Source of the DNA: DASQMT01 sp963827335
GTDB lineage: Bacteria > Actinomycetota > Thermoleophilia > Solirubrobacterales > Solirubrobacteraceae
Direction of reading: 5' to 3'
Length of the DNA stretch: 64,000 nt
NCBI GenBank assembly: GCA_963827335.1
Contig: CAWHAP010000007.1
Location: 372,001 to 436,000 of the forward strand
The translations under genes and the position numbers were made by a program. Of the stretch, positions 16,248 through 24,445 are shown piece by piece (the first letter of the stretch is position 1; every line of letters starts with the position of its first letter). Under the pieces are notes generated by a model. That model saw only the letters and a program-made list of their open reading frames with translations, ran no database searches and had not been told where the DNA came from.

Positions 16248-17636
16248 ACGCCTCCGCTCACCTGCAGCCCGGCGCTCCCGCGCCCGCGCGGCGTCCCGAC
16301 GTTCGTCGCCACCTTCGCGGCGGGTACCGCCGTCGGCATCGCGCTGGCCGCGCAGCCGCGCCTCACCGGCGCCGCGTTCGCCGCGGGCGCACTGGTCGTC
16401 CTCGCGCTGGTCAACCTGCCGATCGCCATCGCCGTCTGGCTCCCGCTCGTCTTCCTCGGCGCGCTGCCCGGCGTGGCGCCCGTCTGGCACGCGGGGGCGG
16501 GGCTGCTCGTGCTCGCCACGGTCGGTGCGCTCGGGGCGCGCCCCAGCCCTGCTCGGGGGGCGCTGCGCGCGCACGCCCCGGTGCTCGCCGGCATGGCGGC
16601 GCTGGTGGGCTGGCTCGTGCTCTCGCTCGCCTGGGCCCGGCGCCCCGAGATCGCCGGCGAGCTGGTGCTGGCATGGATGACGAGCGCGCTGATGTTCGCC
16701 GTCGTGCTCGCCACGATGCGCACGGAGCACGCGATCCGGCTGCTGCTGCTCGCCTTCGTCGCCTCCGTCGCGCTGTCCGCGCTCGTCGGGTTCGCCGTGC
16801 GCGGCACGCAGACCACGGCGCTCGGGCTTGCCGGCGTGGTGGAGGAGGAGGGCCGGCTCGCCGGCGGCCTCGGCGACCCCAACTACCTCGCCGCGAGCCT
16901 CGTGCCGGCGCTCGCCCTCACCGTCGGGCTGGCGGCCGGCGTGCGCGGGGCGGCGGCGCGGGCGGCGGGCGCCGGCGTGGTGCTGCTGCTGCTCGCGGCC
17001 CTCGTGGCGACGGAGTCGCGCGGCGGCTTCGTGGCGCTCGTCGCGACCATGGCTGCGGCACTGCTGCTCGCGCATCGGCGCCGTCGGCGGCTGCTCGCGC
17101 TCGCCGGCGTGCTCGCCTGCGTCGGCTCCGTCGTGCTGGCGGTGTCGCCGACGGCGCTGGAGCGACTGACCATCACGGACGATTCCGGCAACGGCCGCGT
17201 CGGCCTGTCGACAGCAGCGTGGCGGATCGTCGAGGACCATCCGGCGCTGGGCGTCGGGCTCGCCAACTTCCCCGTGCACTCACCGTTCTACGTGCGCGAG
17301 CCGGGGAGCCTCGAGTTCGTCGACCTGATCGCCGAGCGGGGCCTGCCCGTGCACAACACCTACCTGCAGCTGCTGGCGGAGGCCGGGCCGCTCGGCCTGC
17401 TGCTCTTCCTCGCCATGGTCGTCGCGTGCCTGTGCGCGGCGTGGCGCGCGAGCCGGAGCTTCAACCGGCAGGGCGAGCCACGGCTCGCCCTGCTCGCGCA
17501 CGCCGTGCTCGTGGCGGCGATCGGCGCGCTCACGGCATCCGTCTTCCTCTCGAACGGCTCGGACGTTCAGCTGTGGCTGCTCCTGGCGACGGGCCCGGCG
17601 CTCGACGGGCTCGCACGGCACCGAGCACCCGCGTGA
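16248..17636 (+). CDS. O-antigen ligase / Wzy-like polymerase, no canonical start codon
   Basis: A polytopic membrane protein with about 10-12 hydrophobic segments and the Wzy_C/O-antigen ligase motif: WRIVEDHPALGVGLANFPV followed by HNTYLQLLAEAGPLGLLLF near residue 370. It would polymerise or ligate lipid-linked repeat units outside the membrane. Hydrophobic coding sequence in frame begins well before the first GTG (16473). No ATG, GTG or TTG lies between the in-frame TAG (16236) and that GTG. ACG at 16248 sits where the start is expected, giving 462 residues; from GTG 16473 it would be 387 and lose two helices. The 3' end overlaps the flippase by 107 bp. Confidence 0.8.
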   Translation, partial: TPPLTCSPALPRPRGVPTFVATFAAGTAVGIALAAQPRLTGAAFAAGALVVLALVNLPIAIAVWLPLVFLGALPGVAPVWHAGAGLLVLATVGALGARPSPARGALRAHAPVLAGMAALVGWLVLSLAWARRPEIAGELVLAWMTSALMFAVVLATMRTEHAIRLLLLAFVASVALSALVGFAVRGTQTTALGLAGVVEEEGRLAGGLGDPNYLAASLVPALALTVGLAAGVRGAAARAAGAGVVLLLLAALVATESRGGFVALVATMAAALLLAHRRRRRLLALAGVLACVGSVVLAVSPTALERLTITDDSGNGRVGLSTAAWRIVEDHPALGVGLANFPVHSPFYVREPGSLEFVDLIAERGLPVHNTYLQLLAEAGPLGLLLFLAMVVACLCAAWRASRSFNRQGEPRLALLAHAVLVAAIGALTASVFLSNGSDVQLWLLLATGPALDGLARHRAPA

Positions 17637-18897
17637 GGTCGGCCGGGCGGGGCAGCAGCCACGACGCCCGCGCCGGCAGCGCGCGGACGAACAGCAGGCC
17701 GGCCGCTACGCCGCCGGCCGTGTAGGCGACGGTCGAGGCCACCGCGGCGCCGTCGCCGCCGTGCGCCGGGATCAGCAGCACGTCGAGCGCCACGATGGTC
17801 ACGAAGGCTGCGCCGACCGCGAGCGTCTCGCTTCCCGGCCGGCCCTGCGCCGTCAGCGCGCTGCCGAGGAGCTTGAGCGCGACGATGCCGAACGCGCCGA
17901 GCGCGAGCACGCGGACCTGATCGGTGGCCGGCGCGAACGACGCGCCGAAGAGGCCCTCGCACAGCACGGGCGCGAGCACGACCAAGCCGACGGCCAGCGG
18001 CACCGTGAGCAGGAGGGCCACCCGCAGCACCGAAGCGGCCCGCGCGGCCGCGTCGGCGCGGCCCATGCGCACGAGGTCGGGCTTCTGGACGTTCGCGAGC
18101 GCGGTCGGGAGGAAGAACAGCGCCTCCGCCCAGGCCACCGCGACGCTGTAGATCCCGAGCGCGCGCGAGCCGGCCACGCTGCCGACGATCCACTGGTCGA
18201 GCCGGTAGTTGCCGAGCAACATGACCCGGCCGCCGTGGGCGCGGGCGCCGAAGGCCAGCAGCCTGCCGGCGAGCGCCCGCTCGGGCCGCGCGGGCGGACC
18301 CCAGCGGCGCGTCAGGCTGCGCCACAGCAGCAAGGTGGCGAGCGTCTGCCCCGCCACCCAGGCGCCGACGGCGAGCCCGGTCGAGAGCACGCCGGCCAGC
18401 GCGAGCGCGCCGTTGGCGCCGCAGGTCACCACCGGCACGAGGAGCCAGGCGGCGTTGACCGCGCGGAAGCCATGGTGGGCGAGCACCAGGTGCTGCACGC
18501 ACAGCTGGAGCACGAGCATCGGCACCGCGGCGAGCGCGAGCGCTAGCAGCCCGGTCGGGGCGGACCCGCCCACCGCGGGGACGAGCGCCACGAGCAGCGC
18601 GACGAGCCCCGCACCACCGGCCCCGGTCACCAGCGCCACGGCGATCGCCGTGCCGAGCAGCGCTGGGGTGCGGGTGGGCTCGCGGCCCGCTGCGTTGACC
18701 AGCGCCTGGTGGACGCTGAGCGAGGCGACCTGCGACGTCAGGTAGGCGATCGTGGTGAGGAACGCCACCTCGCCGCGGCCGACGGCGCCGAGCGCCCAGG
18801 CGGTGATCATGACGTTGCCGAGCGCAAGCGCCGAGGCGGCCACGTTCGTGGCGTACGTCGCGACCGCCGAGCTGACGAACGACGGCGTCCGCTGCAC
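17530..18897 (-). CDS. Wzx-type polysaccharide flippase (MATE/MOP superfamily)
   Basis: A 455-residue membrane protein with about 12-14 hydrophobic helices in the pattern of polysaccharide exporters of the Wzx/RfbX group: SSAVATYATNVAASALALGN at the start, RLDQWIVGSVAGSRALGIYS mid-protein, then VLCEGLFGASFAPATDQVRV. It would flip the undecaprenyl-linked repeat unit to the outer face. The basic, proline-rich last 35 residues overlap the ligase gene by 107 bp. It starts with GTG, and TAGGAT ends 6 bp upstream, part of a symmetrical divergent promoter region shared with the next gene. Confidence 0.85.
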   Translation of the reverse strand: MQRTPSFVSSAVATYATNVAASALALGNVMITAWALGAVGRGEVAFLTTIAYLTSQVASLSVHQALVNAAGREPTRTPALLGTAIAVALVTGAGGAGLVALLVALVPAVGGSAPTGLLALALAAVPMLVLQLCVQHLVLAHHGFRAVNAAWLLVPVVTCGANGALALAGVLSTGLAVGAWVAGQTLATLLLWRSLTRRWGPPARPERALAGRLLAFGARAHGGRVMLLGNYRLDQWIVGSVAGSRALGIYSVAVAWAEALFFLPTALANVQKPDLVRMGRADAAARAASVLRVALLLTVPLAVGLVVLAPVLCEGLFGASFAPATDQVRVLALGAFGIVALKLLGSALTAQGRPGSETLAVGAAFVTIVALDVLLIPAHGGDGAAVASTVAYTAGGVAAGLLFVRALPARASWLLPRPADLTRVLGAVRARRAPGPSPGAATAERPSRSRGRRMP

Positions 18898-18961
18898 GGC
18901 GCGATCCTAGTCGCCGGCCGGTGGTTGGATCCATCCCCCTCGGTCCGGTTAGGATCGCGCC
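18898..18961. promoter_or_regulatory. Symmetric divergent promoter with 12-bp inverted repeat
   Basis: GGCGCGATCCTA (18898-18909) and TAGGATCGCGCC (18950-18961) are perfect inverted copies, 40 bp apart. Each carries a TAGGAT -10-like hexamer facing outward: 6 bp before the flippase GTG and 9 bp before the GT-fusion GTG. This could give balanced leaderless expression of both genes, or be a dyad operator. Confidence 0.55.
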
Positions 18962-18964
18962 AGC

Positions 18965-21511
18965 GTGCACGTGGCCGTCTACTGCGACCTGCGGTACCAG
19001 CGGCGCGACGGCGCGCTCCACTGCGAGGAATCGTTCGCCCGCTTCGCCGCCGAGCTGGCCGGGCACGTGGAGCGCCTGACGCTCGCCGGCAGGCTCGACA
19101 CGGCCGGCGCGACGCCGTTCGCGCACCGGCTGCGGGCGGACGTCGGCTTCGCTCCGCTGCCGGACTACCCCGCACTGTCGCGCCCGCTGCCGGCGGCTCG
19201 CGCGTTGGCCGCGTCGCTCGGCCGGCTCTCGCGGCTCGTCGGCTCCGCGGACGCGGTCTGGCTGCTCGGTCCGCACCCGCTCGCGCTGGCGGGCGCAGCG
19301 ATGGCCCTGGCGCGCCGGCGCCGCCTCGTGCTGGGCGTGCGCGAGGACCTCGTGGCCTACGTCGGGCTTCGCCACCCGGGCCGGCGGGCGCGGGCGGCGG
19401 CGCTCGCACTCGACGGGGCGTGGCGCGCGCTTGCCCGGGTGGCCCCCGTGGTCGTCGTGGGCAGCGCGCTCGCGCGCCGTTACGCCGGATCGCGGACCGT
19501 GCTGCCGATCGCAGTCTCGCTGGCGGAGCTCGATGCGCCGGCTTCGGCGGCGCGGCGCTTCGACGGCCCGCTCGAAGCGCTCTCGGTGGGGCGGCTGGAC
19601 GCCGAGAAGAACCCGCTGCTGCTCGCCGACGTGCTGGCCGGACTGCCCACGCGCTGGAGCCTGCGGGTCTGTGGCACGGGCACCGAGCGCGCCGCGCTGG
19701 AGCGGCGGGTCGTGGCGCTCGGGGTGGGCAGCCGGGCGACGCTGATGGGCGCCGTCGGCGCGGCGGAGCTGGCGGAGCGCTATGCCGGCGCCCATGCCCT
19801 GCTGCACGTGTCCTGGTCCGAAGGGGTGCCGCAGGTCCTGTTCGAGGCCTGGGCGGCCGGCCTGCCCGTGGTGGCGACCGACGTCGGCGGGGTCGGTGAC
19901 GTCGCCCGCGGCGCTGCGCTCCTGATCCCGCCGGACGACGCGGCCGCGGCGCTCGCCGCGCTCGAGCGGCTGGCGGGCGACGCGGCGTTGCGCGACCGGC
20001 TCGCCGATGCCGGCCGCGCGCGGGTCGCGCGGCATGCCGCGCCCGTGGAGTGCGGGCGGATCGCCGTGCTGCTCCGCGGCGGGCGCGCGGATGCCGTGCG
20101 GCCCCCGCACCGCCACGCCTGGGTCTGGACGGTGCTGGCGCCGGACGCCCGCCGCGTGGCGGTGCACGCCGACGCGGACCTCGGCGCCGCGCTGCGGCTC
20201 GCTGGGCTGGAGGTGGTCGAGCTCGCCGCCCCGGCCCCGGACGCGCTCCTCATCGACGCCGCCGCGCCCGCCGGGCGCCGCGCCGCACGCGAGGCCGCCG
20301 CCGCTGCCGCCGCGGGGGACGGGCCGCTGATCGCGGTCGCGCTCGGCGGCGGCCCGCCCGAGGTGCGCGACGGCGGCTCGCGCGCGCGGCGCGCCCTCGA
20401 GCTGCTGCAGCGCCCCGCCCACGGCGCCGCGGCCGCCGTGCGCGCCCGGCGGCTCGAGACCGCGCTGCGCGCCCGCGGGCTGGCCGTTGCGACGCTCGCC
20501 ACCGGCGAGCGCACGCGCGCCCACGGGCTCGGGCCGGGGGCGCCGCGGCTGCCCGTCGGGCGGATCGTCGTCGCCGCGCACGGCGAGCGGCCTGCCGGCC
20601 TCGCCGAGACGGCGCGCGCCGCCGCCGCAGCGGCGCTCGGCGCGCCGCTCGAGACCACGGCGACGACGGTCACGCTCAGCGGCAAGCTCGTGATGGACGT
20701 GCGTGATCCTGCCGCGCGGCCCTACGTGCTGCGCGTGGCCGCCGGTCCGTCCCGCGCGCTGCTCGAGGCCAGCCGCGCCCGGCTCGCCGAGCTCGCCGCC
20801 GCCGCTCCGGCTCCGGCGCTGCGTAGCCGCGTGCCGTGGCCGCTCGCCCACGGCGAGGTCGGTGCCGCGCTGTGGCTGCTCGAGCCCTACGCGGCCGGCC
20901 GCCATCCCCGCCGCATGACCGCGCGGCTCTGGGAGGAGTGCCTCGACGCGCTCGTCGCCCTGCACCTGTGCGACCGCGTCGCGATCGGCGATCCGGGACT
21001 CACGGCCCAGGCGCGCGCGATCGCCACCCATCTCGAGCCGGACGCCGGGGACGCGCTCGCGCGGGTGGCCGGCCGGGTCGGCGAGCGGCTCGCGGACGTG
21101 CCGCTCGGCTGGGCGCACGGCGACGTCTGGCCGGACAACCTGCTCGTTCGACACGGCGGGCTGAACGTGCTACTTGATTGGGATTGGGCCACCGCTAGGG
21201 CGCTGCCGATGCTCGACCTCCTCGACCTGATCGCCGCCACGGCGCGTGGCGAACACGGCCTGCCGCCTGGGCCGCGCCTCGAGCGTCTGACCTGGCCGCT
21301 GATGCGCGCCGGCGGCGACGAGCGCACGCGCGCCTACGCCGCCCGGACCGGCGCGCCGGACGACCGCGCCGCGCTCGAGGCGTTCGCGGTCGCCTCGTGG
21401 CTGTCGCACGTCGCACGCGACCTGCTCGCCTTCGCCGACCGCCAGCGCCCGGCGTGGCTGGAGCAGAACGTCGGCGCGCCACTGGCCGCGCTGGAGCGGG
21501 CGGGCTGGTGA
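18965..21511 (+). CDS. Fusion protein: GT4 glycosyltransferase + linker domain + APH-like kinase
   Basis: An 848-residue protein with three parts. Residues 1-365 form a GT-B family 4 glycosyltransferase (SVGRLDAEKNPLLLADVL, then SWSEGVPQVLFEAWAAG with the E-x7-E motif). Residues ~375-530 are an Ala-rich region I cannot assign. Residues ~535-848 are an aminoglycoside-phosphotransferase-like kinase: VTLSGKLVMDVRD as N-lobe, the catalytic loop HGDVWPDNLLV near 718, and LDWDWA near 737. It probably adds a sugar to the lipid-linked unit and phosphorylates that sugar or another small molecule. It starts the long operon, coupled to the deacetylase by GTGA overlap. Confidence 0.85.
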   Translation: MHVAVYCDLRYQRRDGALHCEESFARFAAELAGHVERLTLAGRLDTAGATPFAHRLRADVGFAPLPDYPALSRPLPAARALAASLGRLSRLVGSADAVWLLGPHPLALAGAAMALARRRRLVLGVREDLVAYVGLRHPGRRARAAALALDGAWRALARVAPVVVVGSALARRYAGSRTVLPIAVSLAELDAPASAARRFDGPLEALSVGRLDAEKNPLLLADVLAGLPTRWSLRVCGTGTERAALERRVVALGVGSRATLMGAVGAAELAERYAGAHALLHVSWSEGVPQVLFEAWAAGLPVVATDVGGVGDVARGAALLIPPDDAAAALAALERLAGDAALRDRLADAGRARVARHAAPVECGRIAVLLRGGRADAVRPPHRHAWVWTVLAPDARRVAVHADADLGAALRLAGLEVVELAAPAPDALLIDAAAPAGRRAAREAAAAAAAGDGPLIAVALGGGPPEVRDGGSRARRALELLQRPAHGAAAAVRARRLETALRARGLAVATLATGERTRAHGLGPGAPRLPVGRIVVAAHGERPAGLAETARAAAAAALGAPLETTATTVTLSGKLVMDVRDPAARPYVLRVAAGPSRALLEASRARLAELAAAAPAPALRSRVPWPLAHGEVGAALWLLEPYAAGRHPRRMTARLWEECLDALVALHLCDRVAIGDPGLTAQARAIATHLEPDAGDALARVAGRVGERLADVPLGWAHGDVWPDNLLVRHGGLNVLLDWDWATARALPMLDLLDLIAATARGEHGLPPGPRLERLTWPLMRAGGDERTRAYAARTGAPDDRAALEAFAVASWLSHVARDLLAFADRQRPAWLEQNVGAPLAALERAGW

Positions 21512-22257
21512 GCGCCGGGCTCCCGCCCGTGGTCGTGCTCTGCTACCACGCGGTCAGCGAGGCGTGGGACTCCGAGCTCGCCGTGACGCCCGCGCACCTG
21601 CGCTGCCAGCTCGGGCTGCTCGCCCGGCGTGGGTACCGCGGCGCGACCTTCGCGCATGCGCTCGCCGCGCCCGCGCGCGGCCGCACGCTCGTGGTCACCT
21701 TCGACGACGCCTACCGTTCCACCCTCACCGCGGCTGCGCCCGTGCTGCGAGAGCTCGGGCTGCCGGGCACGGTGTTCGTGCCGACCGACTTCGCCGGCCG
21801 CGACGGACCCATGTCGTGGCCGGGGATCGACCGCTGGACTGCGGGCCCGCACCGGGACGAGCTGCGGTGCCTTGACTGGGACGAGCTGCGCCAGCTCGCC
21901 GCGGCCGGCTGGGAGATCGGCTCCCACACCTGCTCGCACCCGCGCCTGCCCGAGCTCGCTCCCGCGCGCGTCGCGCAGGAGCTCGGCGCCTCGCGCGCCG
22001 CGATCGAGGCCGAGCTCCGCGGCCCCTGCCGGTCGCTCGCCTACCCGTACGGCGCCGCCGGCGAAAGCGTGATCGCCGAGGCCGGCGCGGCCGGCTACAG
22101 CTTCGCCGCGCTGCTCGGCGACTGGCCCGGGCGCCCGCGGGTTCTGGCCTGGCCACGCCTCGGCGTGTACCGGGGCGATGCGGCCTGGCGCTTCCGGCTC
22201 AAGCTGTCACCGCGCGTCCGCGGCCTGCACGCCGCCGCCCGGAGAGCCGCGGCATGA
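21508..22257 (+). CDS. Polysaccharide deacetylase (NodB domain)
   Basis: A 249-residue NodB-fold carbohydrate esterase (CE4). The metal and catalytic motifs are TFDDAY near residue 65 (catalytic Asp plus metal Asp) and SHTCSHPRL near 142 (two metal His); YPYG follows. There is no signal peptide, so it probably acts in the cytoplasm on lipid-linked or nucleotide sugars, removing N- or O-acetyl groups. That would be consistent with tailoring of the unit made by this operon. GTG start overlaps the previous stop; the stop overlaps the next ATG. Confidence 0.9.
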   Translation: MSAGLPPVVVLCYHAVSEAWDSELAVTPAHLRCQLGLLARRGYRGATFAHALAAPARGRTLVVTFDDAYRSTLTAAAPVLRELGLPGTVFVPTDFAGRDGPMSWPGIDRWTAGPHRDELRCLDWDELRQLAAAGWEIGSHTCSHPRLPELAPARVAQELGASRAAIEAELRGPCRSLAYPYGAAGESVIAEAGAAGYSFAALLGDWPGRPRVLAWPRLGVYRGDAAWRFRLKLSPRVRGLHAAARRAAA

Positions 22258-23375
22258 AGCGCGTCGTCGCCCCAGCCGCCGTGCTCGCCGCCGCCGCGCT
22301 CTCCGTGGCCGCATTCGGCGCGCGGCACGACGCGCCACCGCCGCGGCAGGCGGCGAGCCTTCCGTCGGTCGCGACGCCGCCGGCCGCGCCCGCGGCGCCG
22401 CGCCGCTGCCGGCCGCCGTTCGGCGCCGGCCGCTGGCCGAGCGCCTGCTGGCGGCCCTACGGGCGGCGCAGCCCGTTCAACCAGCGGCTGCCGCGCGACG
22501 CACGGGTGAGCCCCGACTCCGAGCGCGTGGTGCGCAAGCTCACGGAGCGGGGCGGGCCGTCGGACCTGTCGCTCGGTCTGGCCGACACATCCTCGGACTG
22601 GGATCACCCGACCTACTACGCCCGGCGCTCGGATCCGGTTTACGCGCTCCACTGCTACGAGGCCTCCTGGGGGACCTGCGAGGTGCAGGACCACCGGATC
22701 CGGGTCCCGGGCAGGGCGCGGCCGGCCGCCGGCGGCGACGGCCACCTGACGGTCGTCGACCCGGACTTCCGCTGGGAGTACGACCTCTACAAGGTCCGCT
22801 CGAAGCCGCGCGGCGGCGGCCGGCTCGAGCTGCGCTGGGGCGGCCGCACGCGCATCCGCGGCGACGGGCTGGGCTCGGACGCCACCGCGGCGCACTTCGG
22901 CCTGCTCGCGGGCGTGATCCGCGCGGAGGAGCTCGCCGCCGGGCGGATCCGCCACGCACTGTTCGTCCGCGCCGACTGCGACAGCGGCACGTTCGTGTAC
23001 CCGGCCCACGGGCGCGGCGCGACCTGCGACGACCCGGCCGACGCGCCCGCCGAGGGCGCCCGCTTCCGTCTGGCCATGACGGCGAAGGAGCTTGCGGCGC
23101 TGCACGTACCGCCTTGGAAGCGGGCGATCCTGCGCGCCATGGTCGAGTACGGCTTCTTCGTGGGCGACACAGGCGGCTCGCCCTGGGACGTGGTGCTCGA
23201 GTCCGGCTCGACCTACACGAGCTTCGGCCGCCGCGACCGCTGGGAGACGCTCGCGCGCGCGGCCGGGGCGGAGCGCTCGTCGGACGGCCGCTGGACGCTC
23301 GACCTCGCCGGGGGCCTCGACTGGAGAAAGCGGCTCCGGCTGGTCGACCCGTGCGTGAGCCGGCGCATGTGCTGA
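22254..23375 (+). CDS. Secreted protein of unknown function in the polysaccharide operon
   Basis: A 373-residue protein with an N-terminal signal or membrane anchor (MKRVVAPAAVLAAAALSVAA), a Pro/Ala-rich linker to residue ~50, then a compact domain rich in Trp, Tyr and Cys. Recognisable patches are RSPFNQRLPRD, SDWDHPTYYAR, HFGLLAGVIRAEELAAGRI and DTGGSPWDVVLESGST. Six or more cysteines outside the signal suggest disulfides. I recognise no named family with certainty; the patch around HFGLLAG recalls secreted lectin- or glycosidase-like actinobacterial proteins. The operon context suggests it acts on the exported polysaccharide. Coupled by ATGA to the deacetylase. Confidence 0.75.
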   Translation: MKRVVAPAAVLAAAALSVAAFGARHDAPPPRQAASLPSVATPPAAPAAPRRCRPPFGAGRWPSACWRPYGRRSPFNQRLPRDARVSPDSERVVRKLTERGGPSDLSLGLADTSSDWDHPTYYARRSDPVYALHCYEASWGTCEVQDHRIRVPGRARPAAGGDGHLTVVDPDFRWEYDLYKVRSKPRGGGRLELRWGGRTRIRGDGLGSDATAAHFGLLAGVIRAEELAAGRIRHALFVRADCDSGTFVYPAHGRGATCDDPADAPAEGARFRLAMTAKELAALHVPPWKRAILRAMVEYGFFVGDTGGSPWDVVLESGSTYTSFGRRDRWETLARAAGAERSSDGRWTLDLAGGLDWRKRLRLVDPCVSRRMC

Positions 23376-23377
23376 CC

Positions 23378-24445
23378 ATGGCGGCCGAGCCGGGCTGGCG
23401 GCCCGAGGTCCACGCGCGGATCGCGCCGCTCGCGGATGCCTGGGACGCGCTCGCCGACCGGCAGGCGGCGCCGCCGTTCCTGCGCCCCGGGTGGTTCGCG
23501 GCCTGGTGGGACGCGTTCGGCCACGGGCGGCTCGAGGTCCTCGCGCTGGCCCGCGACGGCCGGCTGGTCGCCGTGCTGCCGCTCGGCCGGCGCGCGGGCG
23601 TGCTGCGCTCGCTGAGCAACTGGCACACGCCGGCCTTCGCTGCGCTCGCCGAGCCGGGAGCCGAGCCGGCGCTCGCCCGCCTGCTGCTGGCGCGCGGTGC
23701 GCGCCAGGTCGTGCTCGAGTTCGTCGACCCCGGCTCGGCCTTCGTGCGCGCGTGCCACGACGCCGCGGCGGCCGACGGCGGGCGCGCGCTCGTCCACCAG
23801 CTCCAGCGCTCGCCGTACCTCGGCGTCGGCGGGGAATGGGAGGCGTTCGAGCGCCGGCAGTTCTCCGGGCGCCACCGCGCGCTGCTGCGCCGACGCTGCC
23901 GCCAGCTCATGGCCGCCGGGGCGCTCGCCCTCGAGGTCGGCGACGGCGGGGACGCGCTCGACCGGCTGCTCGCGGAGGGCGTCGCCGTCGAGGCGGCGTC
24001 GTGGAAGGGTGAGCAGGGGACCGCGATCGGCTCGCGCCCAGAGACCGTGCGCTTCTATTCGGCCGTCGCGCGTTGGGCGGCGGGGCGCGGCGAGCTGCGC
24101 CTGGCGCTGCTGAGGGTCGACGACCGGGCGGTGGCGTTCGACTTCGCGCTCGAGGCCGACGGCGTCCACTACCTGCTCAAGACGGGCTACGACCCGGCCT
24201 ACCGCCACCTCGGGCCGGGTGCCGTCCTGCGCCACGACATGATCGCCCGGGCCTTCGCGCGCGGGCTCGACACCTACGAGTTTCTCGGCCAGGACGACCC
24301 ATGGAAGCGCGACTGGACCTCGCACGGGCACGGGCGGGCGCGCGTCCAGCTGTTCTCGCCCGGGGCAGCCGGGCGCCTGGACCACGCCGCGTGGGCGTAC
24401 GCCGCGCCGCTCGCCCGCCGCGCCGTCGCGCGCGTCCGGCGATGA
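23378..24445 (+). CDS. BioF2-like (FemAB/CelD) GNAT acyltransferase
   Basis: A 355-residue GNAT_BioF2 (PF13480) type protein. PPFLRPGWFAAWWDAFGHG near residue 30, RHRALLRRRCRQL near 165 and the C-terminal DGVHYLLKTGYDPAYRHLGP followed by AFARGLDTYEFLGQDDPWKR are the family landmarks. Members are found in exopolysaccharide and cellulose loci and are thought to acylate sugars or peptides. It lies two bases after the secreted protein gene and overlaps the next gene, whose C-terminal half is a paralogous domain. The donor is probably an acyl-CoA or aminoacyl compound. Confidence 0.83.
   Translation: MAAEPGWRPEVHARIAPLADAWDALADRQAAPPFLRPGWFAAWWDAFGHGRLEVLALARDGRLVAVLPLGRRAGVLRSLSNWHTPAFAALAEPGAEPALARLLLARGARQVVLEFVDPGSAFVRACHDAAAADGGRALVHQLQRSPYLGVGGEWEAFERRQFSGRHRALLRRRCRQLMAAGALALEVGDGGDALDRLLAEGVAVEAASWKGEQGTAIGSRPETVRFYSAVARWAAGRGELRLALLRVDDRAVAFDFALEADGVHYLLKTGYDPAYRHLGPGAVLRHDMIARAFARGLDTYEFLGQDDPWKRDWTSHGHGRARVQLFSPGAAGRLDHAAWAYAAPLARRAVARVRR

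Noticed and set aside
17567..21154. 1195-codon open frame on the minus strand
   Set aside because: It lies antisense across the flippase and GT-kinase genes with charge-rich low-complexity sequence; no motifs.
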